Below, piece after piece: positions 17,322 to 25,265 of a DNA stretch of 64,000 nt. A model generated the notes under the pieces. The model was not told the DNA's origin. It searched no databases and saw only the letters and a list, made by a program, of their open reading frames with translations. The translations under genes were made by a program, and so were the position numbers. The stretch is taken from NCBI GenBank assembly GCA_964435915.1, contig CAYTAO010000001.1, forward strand, positions 7,095 to 71,094, in the 5' to 3' direction. The DNA comes from Lucifugimonas sp964435915. GTDB lineage: Bacteria > Chloroflexota > Dehalococcoidia > Lucifugimonadales > Lucifugimonadaceae. Numbering within the stretch: position 1 is the stretch's first letter; each line of letters opens with the position of its first letter.

Positions 17322-18398
17322 TTGACGTCTCCATCTCATCCCGTCCCAAAGCATCGAGCGGCTCGTAAAGTTCTAACTGTTCTGGGTCCGATCGAGCCTG
17401 CGCGAGTAGGAATAACAACTACTCACGAGCACTTGCTGATCGATTTCAGCGTGGTGTTTACAGAGCCAAAAGAAGCCTCGCAGCGCAGGTTGATGGACGA
17501 GAATGTTTCGCTCGATAACCTTGGCTGGGTTCGGTACAACTGGACCAGCAATCGAGACAATCTGCGAATCCTCGATGAGGATATTTCGACACGGGAGGCG
17601 CAGCAGTACTACAACGCTGGCGGTGGCACGATTGTCGATGTCACTTCTGTTGGGCTGTCTCGGGACCCTGAGGCACTGGTTCGAATCTCCCGAGCGACCG
17701 GTCTGAACGTGGTGATGGGTGCAGGCAACTACGTTCACATGACCCACGCCCCGGAGCTGGACGATCTGACCGTTGAGCAGATTGCCGGTCAAATCATTCA
17801 CGATGTAGACTTGGGTGTCGGCGGCACCGGAGTCCGTTCCGGGATTATCGGTGAAATTGGCTGCTCCTGGCCATGGCACAATCGCGAGAAGAAGACTCTG
17901 GAAGCCGCTGTGATCGCACAACGCGAAACCGGCGCTCCCCTGCTGATTCACCCCGGTCGAAACGAACGTGCACCAATCGAGCTGCTTGAGGCTGTCGACA
18001 AATGGGGCGGCGATCTCAATCGCACCGTGATGTGACACGTTGAGCGTACGGTTTACGACCGTGGAATATTGAACGAGCTAATCGGACTGGGTTCATATCT
18101 TAACTTCGACCTGTTCGGCCACGAATCATCGTTCTATCCGCTGGCACCAGAATCGAACATGCCTGCAGATCACGAGCGGATCGAGTTGGTTGAGCACATG
18201 GTGTCCGAGGGAAAACAGGGTAACATTCTTCTGGCGCACGATATCTGCTCGAAGCATCGCCTGAAAACCTACGGCGGACACGGTTTTGACCACATTCTCA
18301 CTCGAATAGTTCCCAGGCTAAAAATTCGCGGAATGAGCGAAGAGGTTGTTCGATTGATCCTTGTCGATAACCCAACCCGCATGCTCACTTTCGATTAG
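17322..18398 (+). pseudogene. Phosphotriesterase-related (PTER-type) metallohydrolase with in-frame TGA
   Basis: A 359-codon frame matches the phosphotriesterase-related family from end to end: THEHL (metal His35, His37), GEIGCSW with the bridging Glu178, LLIHPGR with His210, then RTVM-stop-HVERT (metal His239), LLAHDIC and GGHGFDHIL. The only interruption is TGA at 18033-18035 (codon 238), exactly before His239. Mammalian PTER has Ser at this position as I recall it, so TCA-to-TGA, or a Cys codon to TGA, is one change. The frame resumes without a shift. It could be a nonsense mutation, a base error or a selenocysteine codon, since selB is encoded at 25.3 kb. The start is probably TTG at 17322. 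Confidence 0.8.
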
Positions 18399-18566
18399 TC
18401 GACCAAGAGTGGCCCAGTGTCGAATCTTTTAGGACTTGCCATCGATGGCGAACTGGAAGGGACCCAACTGGAGCCCATGGTCCATGCGAACCATTTCTGG
18501 TTTTCATGGGCGGTGTTCAAGCCTGAAACACAGATACGGGACTCGTTGGACGACCTTACTCGCTGA
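18399..18566 (+). pseudogene. DUF3179-type C-terminal remnant
   Basis: Directly after the PTER stop, and in the same frame, 55 codons read NLLGLAIDGELEGTQLEP, then HANHFWFSWAVFKPET. This is the highly characteristic C-terminus of DUF3179 proteins (..LEP...FWFAW..F.P.T). No start codon or upstream part of the gene exists here, so it is a leftover tail brought next to the PTER gene by deletion. Confidence 0.6.
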
Positions 18567-18580
18567 CGTTACCGTTCTGG

Positions 18581-19546
18581 CTACTCAGCCGGTTTAGGGC
18601 GCTCGTCGAGGGACTTAATCAGTTCCCGGGCACGCTCAATGATCGTCGGAAGCTTCGGATCTTGAGAAAGCGAGATTGCTTCATCGAGATCCGCTCTCGC
18701 CAGCTCTTCTTCGACGTTGGCCTGGATGTAAAGTTGTGCCCGATCCAAGTAGAGTGCAGCCTGCGCGGGTGATATTTCGATAGCCGTGTTGAAATCGTTG
18801 AGAGCTGCGTTTCCGGCTCCCAAGACGTCGCGGTAGAACCGCCCACGCCACCACCATGTTGAGGCGTCTTCCGGGTCGGTGATTACAGCAAGGTCAAACC
18901 ACTCAAGAGCCTTGACCGAGTCGCCATATGTGGCGTGCACACGTCCAAGTACGAGATGAGCAGCGATCGACTCCTCGTCAAGTTCGAAGGCACGCCTGGC
19001 ATCTCTGGCCGCACCCTCCATGTCATTGAGCGCGACGCGGGTAAGAGCTCGATTAGAGTAAGCGACTTCAAGGTTTGGTTTTAGCTCGATTGCCCGATCG
19101 AAATCGAACATCGCTTCTTCATATTTGCCCTGGTACAACAATGCTTGACCACGACCATCCCAGCCGCGGGCGAAACCCGGTTCGATCTCTATCACAGTGG
19201 TGAATGTGCGCTCCGCATCGATGTACTCGCCACGATTTATGGAATTAAACCCATTGAGGTAAAAATAGACGCTTTCGGTATCTGATTCAGGGGTTTCTTC
19301 AGGATCGGATGTGGGAGTGGAGGTCGACGACGGACCGTTGGTTGCCGTCGGATCGATGGGTATTTCTGGCTCGGTGGTCGAATCTGGAGAGTCATCTACG
19401 ACTGGTCCATCGGGGGTAACTACTACATTGGGTTCTTCGATCTCCATGCCAGAGTCTGGTTCTACGTCAGTGCACGCCACTGCAATCAGTCCGACCAGAC
19501 TGATCATCGCCAGAAGAGTTAAATAATTGCTGTGCCGTATCGACAT
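18581..19546 (-). CDS. TPR-repeat lipoprotein
   Basis: A 321-residue exported lipoprotein. The N-terminus has a basic start, a hydrophobic core (LTLLAMISLVGLIAVA) and a lipobox Cys (VAC) at about residue 25. A Pro/Thr/Ser/Glu-rich linker follows (about 30-90), then at least five tetratricopeptide units from about residue 95, for example GRGQALLYQGKYEEAMFDFD and YSNRALTRVALNDMEGAARD. TPR proteins mediate protein-protein contacts, and this one is probably anchored on the outside of the membrane. It precedes no obvious partner, though it lies downstream of holA on the same strand. Confidence 0.85.
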   Translation of the reverse strand: MSIRHSNYLTLLAMISLVGLIAVACTDVEPDSGMEIEEPNVVVTPDGPVVDDSPDSTTEPEIPIDPTATNGPSSTSTPTSDPEETPESDTESVYFYLNGFNSINRGEYIDAERTFTTVIEIEPGFARGWDGRGQALLYQGKYEEAMFDFDRAIELKPNLEVAYSNRALTRVALNDMEGAARDARRAFELDEESIAAHLVLGRVHATYGDSVKALEWFDLAVITDPEDASTWWWRGRFYRDVLGAGNAALNDFNTAIEISPAQAALYLDRAQLYIQANVEEELARADLDEAISLSQDPKLPTIIERARELIKSLDERPKPAE

Positions 19547-19631
19547 TAAGGTAATTATCCGTGGTTTTTGCCCATGATGCTTAAGCAGCTATGGGTCAGT
19601 TACGACGAAACCGCTGTTTCAGGATTCGAGT

Positions 19632-20600
19632 TCAAATTGCAGAAAGCTCGCCAACGAGGATTTCGACCGCCAGTCGCTCATCCATTTGACCCTTTTTGAT
19701 CGCAAGATCGGCCGCCAGCAAACGACGAAGTATCTTGGCGAGATGATCGGTGCCAAAGTTCGCCGACTGTCGCACAGTTTTATCGAGGGCGTACTGGTTC
19801 GTCAGGCCGATTCTTTTACCTAACTCGTCTTGATGAACCCCTTGCTGTCGCAGTTCGATCGTGAGGATTAACAGGCGCACCTGTCGAGCCAACATAGAGA
19901 GAATGTTCTGCACGCTCGAACCGCCCGAGAGAAGCGAATAAAGCAGCTTCATTGCGACTGCCGGTCGTCGCTCAAGCACGGCATCGACTGCAGCAAATAT
20001 ATTGGCTTCTCGCGCATCAGGGACCATGAGATCGACGTCTTCATGGGTGACTTCCCTGTCGCCAGCGTACAGCGCGAGCTTCTTGATTTCTTGATCGAGC
20101 AATCGAATATCCGATCCTGCCAACCAGACTATGCGGGCTACAGCGTCTCTTGTCGATGCGGCACCATGATGAACAAATCTGTCTCGAATCCATATTTCCA
20201 ACTCACCGCGCCGCTTTTTACGAAACTCCTGTACACGAGCGCTCGGTCCGACAGATTTAAGGGCAAGACCGTTATCACGCAGACTTATGGTTTCGATAAA
20301 GACAAGTTCGGTTGTAGCAGGCACGCCACTCAGTGACTTCTCGAGGTCGCGCCACTCGTCACCGAGTGATTTGTCGCGTTTCTGCATGCGCTCCAATGCA
20401 CCGTAAACGATCACAACCCGTCGATCTGCCATGAACGGCACAACCTGCGCGGCACCAATCACATCGACCAAGTTGTATGAGCGACCTTCGAACACCGTGG
20501 TATTCGGGTCGCGAACCTCTTCGGGTCCTGCCGAGGCCCGGATTCTAGCCAGTTCTTCCGAAGATGAATATTCGTCTTCGCCATGCAGAACTCTGATCAT
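19632..20600 (-). CDS. holA: DNA polymerase III delta subunit (clamp-loader wrench)
   Basis: A 322-residue protein with the HolA pattern: RVLHGEDEYSSSEELARI at the N-terminus, FMADRRVVIVYGA, FVETI-type strand FIETISL, then WIRDRFVHHG and the C-terminal helical domain YSLLSGGSSVQNILSMLARQVRLL. Delta opens the sliding clamp during loading. The tool-favoured TTG two codons upstream is less likely than the ATG at 20600, giving MIRVLHGEDE. Divergent from the YkvA-like gene with only about 40 bases between starts, so their promoters overlap. Confidence 0.88.
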   Translation of the reverse strand: MIRVLHGEDEYSSSEELARIRASAGPEEVRDPNTTVFEGRSYNLVDVIGAAQVVPFMADRRVVIVYGALERMQKRDKSLGDEWRDLEKSLSGVPATTELVFIETISLRDNGLALKSVGPSARVQEFRKKRRGELEIWIRDRFVHHGAASTRDAVARIVWLAGSDIRLLDQEIKKLALYAGDREVTHEDVDLMVPDAREANIFAAVDAVLERRPAVAMKLLYSLLSGGSSVQNILSMLARQVRLLILTIELRQQGVHQDELGKRIGLTNQYALDKTVRQSANFGTDHLAKILRRLLAADLAIKKGQMDERLAVEILVGELSAI

Positions 20601-20642
20601 CAGCAATCTTCGTATCTAGAACGTTAATGGTTGGACTGATAT

Positions 20643-21080
20643 ATGGATACACTTTCTACCATGTTCAGACTCTTGCCGATACGCTCACTTGTCATTCCGT
20701 TCCTGAAATTGGTGTGGCGATTGTTTATTGATAAGCGCGTTCCAACGTTCACAAAAATTATCCCTCTTCTGGCCCTCGCCTATGTGGTGTCGCCATACGA
20801 CATCGTTGGGGATCGTATTCCGCTGCTCGGTCAACTTGATGACGTGATCGTTGTCGGGATCCTGTTTCTGCTTTTCATTGCGGCATCGCCCAACCACGTT
20901 GTCGCAGACCAGACGATCGGGCGAAAGTTGCGCGATTGGCAGAAAAAACAGGGACACGATCCCGATCTAGAACGGACGAATGGCAAGATCGTCGATGCCG
21001 AGATTAGGTTCGTTTCTGACGACCCTGACGATGAACCATCCGCTCAGGATACGGGTGAAACCGACAAGCAGAAAAAATAG
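20643..21080 (+). CDS. YkvA-like DUF1232 membrane protein
   Basis: A 145-residue protein with two hydrophobic helices around the DUF1232 core (FTKIIPLLALAYVVSPYDIV, then IPLLGQLDDVIVVGILFLLF). The family pattern is SP-x-D-hydrophobic-(I/V)-PD...G..DD. Function is unknown in any member. The C-terminal 40 residues are charged and disordered (EPSAQDTGETDKQKK). ATG start at 20643. Placed between holA and ychF. Confidence 0.82.
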   Translation: MDTLSTMFRLLPIRSLVIPFLKLVWRLFIDKRVPTFTKIIPLLALAYVVSPYDIVGDRIPLLGQLDDVIVVGILFLLFIAASPNHVVADQTIGRKLRDWQKKQGHDPDLERTNGKIVDAEIRFVSDDPDDEPSAQDTGETDKQKK

Positions 21081-21193
21081 TTGGGTAATTTCCGATATCG
21101 AGCGGTACGATTAAAAGTCGATGTATTCGCAATATAGGCCACGATCGCTCTTAATCCGCCCTTAATCAGAAAACGGAATCGTTTCACCCACCT

Positions 21194-22279
21194 ATGAAAA
21201 TCGGCATTATCGGTCTGCCCGCAAGTGGTAAGACCACGATATTTAACTCCCTGACGCGCGGAAAAGCCGACGTTGGTGGATTCGGAGCGGCTCGCTCAGC
21301 AAACGTCGGCGTGGCGCACGTCCCCGACGAACGTGTCGATATCCTCACCGATATGTTCAAGTCGAAGAAGACTGTGTACGCCGAGGTGACCTATGTCGAC
21401 CTCCCGGGTAGCACGTCTGGTGATCTGTTTGAGGGTGAAGCTATGGCGCATCTCCAGCAGGTCGATGCAATCCTTCATGTTGCTCGATCGTTCGACGATG
21501 AGTCGGTTCCACATCTGGAAGGTACGGTCGACTACAAACGAGATATTGAAAAGGTTTCGTTTGACATTCTCTTCACTGATATTGCGCTTCTTGAGCGCAG
21601 AATTGAGCGGCTCAGTGGTAGTCTCAAGGGCTTGAAATCCGCTGACCGTGATGAGGCAGAGAGAGACATCGAAACCCTTAAGCGCCTACAGGGTGACCTG
21701 GAAAATGGCATAGCTTTCAGAGACCGAGAGTTTGATCCATCCGAAACCAAGGCGGTTTCCGATACGTTCACTCTGAGCAGCCTCCCATTGTTAGTAGCGC
21801 TAAACATTGGTGAAGGCGATATCGCCAATACCTCCGAGCTGGAGCAGCAGATGGCCGGGCTGCTCGATGGCAAATCAACTGGTGCCGCCGCTATATGCGG
21901 AAGCCTAGAAGCCGAGTTGGTTGGCATGGACGAGGCTGAAGAGGCTGAGATGCGAGCGGGGCTCGATGCTGGCGAGCCGGGCCTATCGAGAATGATAAAG
22001 CTCTCATACAAAGTGCTGGGCCTCAACTCGTTCCTGACCGTTGGTGAGGACGAAACGAAGGCGTGGACGGTAAATATCGGCACATTTGCTCCGAAGGCGG
22101 CAGGTGTTATCCACTCAGATATCGAGCGAGGGTTCATTCGAGCCGAAACCGTGGCGTATGGTGATTTCATTGACTGTGGAACAATGGCTGAAGCTCGAAA
22201 CAGGGGTCTATTCCGTCAGGAAGGCCGCGAGTACGTGGTGCAAGATGGCGATATCATTAATTTCTTGTTCTCGGTGTAA
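21194..22279 (+). CDS. ychF: YchF-type Obg-family ATPase
   Basis: At 361 residues this matches YchF/OLA1 in length and architecture: N-terminal G domain (GLPASGKTTIFNSLTRGKA, Walker A), a DLPGS switch II, a coiled-coil insert (ALLERRIERLSGSLKGL...), a degenerate G4 motif (ALNIGEGD in place of NKxD, which gives ATP rather than GTP preference) and a C-terminal TGS domain (LNSFLTVGEDETKAWTVN ... YVVQDGDIINF). Walker A is unusual, as most YchF proteins have GLPNVGKST. YchF is ribosome-associated and modulates stress responses. Start: ATG. Confidence 0.92.
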   Translation: MKIGIIGLPASGKTTIFNSLTRGKADVGGFGAARSANVGVAHVPDERVDILTDMFKSKKTVYAEVTYVDLPGSTSGDLFEGEAMAHLQQVDAILHVARSFDDESVPHLEGTVDYKRDIEKVSFDILFTDIALLERRIERLSGSLKGLKSADRDEAERDIETLKRLQGDLENGIAFRDREFDPSETKAVSDTFTLSSLPLLVALNIGEGDIANTSELEQQMAGLLDGKSTGAAAICGSLEAELVGMDEAEEAEMRAGLDAGEPGLSRMIKLSYKVLGLNSFLTVGEDETKAWTVNIGTFAPKAAGVIHSDIERGFIRAETVAYGDFIDCGTMAEARNRGLFRQEGREYVVQDGDIINFLFSV

Positions 22280-22323
22280 ATTCATTTCATTCGAATCAAC
22301 AAATTACAAACTAAAGGAACTCC

Positions 22324-23082
22324 ATGACTGCTGAAGACTTGGGCTCTGTTGGCAAAGCAGAAGCCGGTGATATTTTGACAAGCCGCAAGGTGTATCTCGT
22401 AACGTTGGTTCAACCGTCACCTAGCGCACCGAGCGGATTTGAAGAGAAGTACGACAATTACTGGAACGCGGTCGAAACACACCTTTCACAACTCGAAGCC
22501 AAAGCTGGAGTCGTGATGCGCATCTTCGCTGAAGGTGTGATTGGCAGGGGCGACGATGCGATGCTGATGGTCCAGCAGTCAAATCCCGGGGCTCATAAAT
22601 TGGTCCGTCAGCGGGTTTCAGCCGGTGCTGTGTTCGAGGAATTCGAAGATACCGATTTGTTTGGGCAGGTGATTGACTGGGGTCGTTGTCTGCAGAGCGG
22701 TCTAATCAACCGGAAGGTCGCAGACACGGTTCAAGAGAAGTTTACCCAGGCATCAGAAAAACGGATTGCTCATTTGCAGAAACGTTTGGAAGATGGGATT
22801 CTCGAATCGGAAGCAGCAGTTCTGTTGAGCGGTGACCCCAACATCGCTCTCCCTGAAGGTGTTGAGAAGTTCGTGATATCCCCGCCAGAGCTAGATGCTC
22901 TGGAGCGATGGGTGAAGCAGGCCAACGAAGCAATTCGACAGCAGATGGCAGAGGAGCAAGCACGAGCACAGGCGGGTGGCGGTGATGCTCCCGGACATGA
23001 GGGACACAACCACGGTCCTATCAATTCTGACGATTCTGGCTCGGAATCCAGTGGGTCGGGACTCTGGACGCCCGGTTCGTAG
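22324..23082 (+). CDS. Uncharacterised protein between ychF and hemW, 252 aa
   Basis: I do not recognise this protein. It starts with ATG behind a strong AAAGGAAC site, 44 bases after ychF, and probably shares its transcript. Predicted alpha/beta N-terminal domain to residue 130 (YLVTLVQPSPSAPSGFEEKY..), with VMRIFAEGVIGRGDDAML suggesting a sensor or binding fold. A helical middle follows, then an acidic/Gly/Ser tail with a small His cluster (GHEGHNHG) that may bind metal. Consistent codon usage and tight spacing argue that it is real. Confidence 0.75.
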   Translation: MTAEDLGSVGKAEAGDILTSRKVYLVTLVQPSPSAPSGFEEKYDNYWNAVETHLSQLEAKAGVVMRIFAEGVIGRGDDAMLMVQQSNPGAHKLVRQRVSAGAVFEEFEDTDLFGQVIDWGRCLQSGLINRKVADTVQEKFTQASEKRIAHLQKRLEDGILESEAAVLLSGDPNIALPEGVEKFVISPPELDALERWVKQANEAIRQQMAEEQARAQAGGGDAPGHEGHNHGPINSDDSGSESSGSGLWTPGS

Positions 23083-23118
23083 TTCTTCAACAAGTCGCCG
23101 GTAATTCACGGAGCTTGC

Positions 23119-24348
23119 ATGCCTAATCTGGCACAGATCGAACACAACCCGCCGACGTATGACCGCGGCATCGGGTTGTATCTCCACGTACCGTTTTGCC
23201 AGACGAAATGTCCGTACTGTGACTTCAATACTTACGCTGGGATCGAAGATCAAATTCCTAACTACATTCAGGCGCTGTAAGACGAGTTGCGGGGCTGGGG
23301 GAACGTGTTGTCGAATCCTCCTGTCCGTACGATTTTCTTCGGTGGAGGAACGCCATCGTATCTACCTTCTAGCGATATTAACGATATTCAAAGTACGATT
23401 CGAGCTTGTTTTGAGGCTGAAGACGTTGCGGAAATCACGATGGAATGCAATCCCGGTGACGTGACGCCTGAAAATGCAGCAGTGTGGCTCGGTTCCGGCA
23501 TAAATCGAATCTCGATGGGTGTCCAGAGCTTCGATGACGGACTTCTCAAGCTACTTGGCCGACGGCATTCGGCAGACGGAGCAAAGCAGGCGTTCAACGT
23601 ACTTCGGAGCGCAGGATTCGAGAACCAGTCGATCGATCTCATATACGGCCTGCCTTACCAGTCGCTTGAACAGTGGTCGAAAACCCTCGATGAAACAATT
23701 TCACTGGAACCTGACCACGTCTCGCTGTACGGACTTCAGATTGAGTATGGAACTCCGCTTGCGGTGGACGTTGCAGCTGGAATATATCCGATCCCAGACG
23801 ACGATCTTGCTGCCGATATGTATGAGGAAGCTCAGCGCAGGTTAACGGCGAACGGGTTCGTCCAATACGAGATTTCAAACTGGGCGAAGCTAGGGCAGGA
23901 GTCACTCCACAACATCATCTACTGGCTCAATGAGCCGTATCTCGGGGTTGGACCGGGTGCTCACTCGTGGCTGGCGGGTCGACGGTTCGCGAATTTAAAG
24001 TCACCACGACGATACGTCGAGATAGTCGACGATGAGTATGAAATTGCTAGCTCAGATCCCGTTGACAGCATGCGCGTACCGGCTGGTCCGGTGGAACAGG
24101 TCGATGTAACGACACCCGCGATTGATATTGCCGAAACGATGATGATGGGCATGAGGCTCAACGAGGGCATTACGCACGAACGGTTCGAAGCGCGCTTCGG
24201 CATGAAGCTCGAAACCGTATTCCCCGAGGAGCTAGCACGCCTACTCAAGATCGGCCTGATCGAAGTAAACGATCACGCCGTGCTACTTAGCGAACATGGG
24301 CGCCTACTTGGCAACGAAGTATTCGCCGAGTTTATCCGTGCTGGATAA
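23119..24348 (+). pseudogene. hemW: HemW-like radical SAM protein with in-frame TAA
   Basis: The full-length frame begins with ATG at 23119 and has the HemW radical-SAM cluster motif CQTKCPYCDF (Cys27, Cys31, Cys34), then FFGGGTPSYL, ECNPGD, GVQSFDDGLLKLLGRRH, DLIYGLP and the HemW C-terminal domain (EYEISNWAK-like YEISNWAKLGQ). A TAA at 23278-23280 (codon 54, after YIQAL) breaks it with no frameshift. The ORF beginning after the stop lacks the 4Fe-4S cysteines and could not be an active radical SAM enzyme. HemW acts in heme trafficking/synthesis. The cause is either a nonsense mutation or a base error; the rest is well conserved. Confidence 0.85.
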
Positions 24349-24411
24349 AAGTCTCAGGGTTGAGAAATACGGATATCATCGGTGGTCTGTTCAATCAACG
24401 GGGGTGTTACG

Positions 24412-25220
24412 GTGCCACAAGATAATCTGGATTTTCCTGAATTCAATAAGGATGCATTTGAGCTCTGCGACGGACCAGCTGAGTGGTGGGATGACAAAAT
24501 TGGTGATGGCAACGAGGCCCAGAAGGAGTTCATTGACCCGACAACACAACGATTGCTGCAGCCAGAGTCGGGTCAAACCATTCTATAGCGTGCGGTGCTG
24601 GTCGTATGGCGCGACGTATAGCCGACTCCGGCGCCAGCGTCGTTGCTTTTGATCTCACAGCCAACTTCCTGAAGCGAGCCGCGGAGAGGTCGGTCGACTA
24701 CGAAGATCGAATTTAGTTTCTTCAGGGCAAGGTAGACGACCCAGAATTCCTGTCGTCGCCCGTCCAGAACCGCTCCGATGCTGCCGTCTCCACCATGGCG
24801 ATAATAGACATGGCAGTCGTAACCCTTCTCACAGCACCGCTTCCAATTCTTTTGAAACCCGGTGGCAAGTTCGTGTTTTCAATAACGCATCCCGTATTCA
24901 AGTCCGGGAGCAGGCGAATCGCGATTGACGAAGAGGATCACTCCAACCAAGCAGTCAGGAATACGTCAATACAGGTCTTCAATTACACCAAATTGCATCA
25001 CTGCGAAGGAATCGGGATTGTTGGACAGCCCGAAGCACACCAATACTTCCACGGATCCACATCATCGCTGATCAATCTGTTCACAGACCACGGCTTTGTA
25101 CTGGACTGTCTCGAGGAACCGGTATACAAAGGTGAGAGATCGAACAACAAGCTCACGAGCACCGCGTATCAGGAATTTCCGCCGTTCCTGTTTTTCGGGA
25201 TGAACCTCGAACGCATCTAA
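24412..25220 (+). pseudogene. SAM-dependent methyltransferase, frameshifted and with an internal stop
   Basis: Joining two frames rebuilds a typical small-molecule methyltransferase. The GTG start opens PQDNLDFPEFNKDAFE..AEWWDDKIGDGNEAQ..PESGQTIL. The frame shifts near 24582, then IACGAGRMARRIADSGASVVAFDL (SAM motif I) continues to an in-frame TAG at 24714-24716 (EDRI-stop-FLQGK, where GAG for Glu is expected). The rest (MAIIDMA..LLKPGGKFVFSITHPVF..) is intact to 25220. The shift and the stop are independent lesions, so this is a genuine pseudogene rather than a single error. Confidence 0.75.
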
Positions 25221-25265
25221 CTTTCTATCACCCGTATCCCCCTATCGAATAAAGGTAATCACAGC

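Noticed and set aside
2308..24716. Stop-codon reassignment as the explanation for the interrupted genes
   Set aside because: The interruptions use TAG (2308, 24714, 27219), TAA (23278) and TGA (18033). Intact essential genes such as secD, priA and ftsZ end at normal stops. Only Sec decoding at the single TGA stays open.
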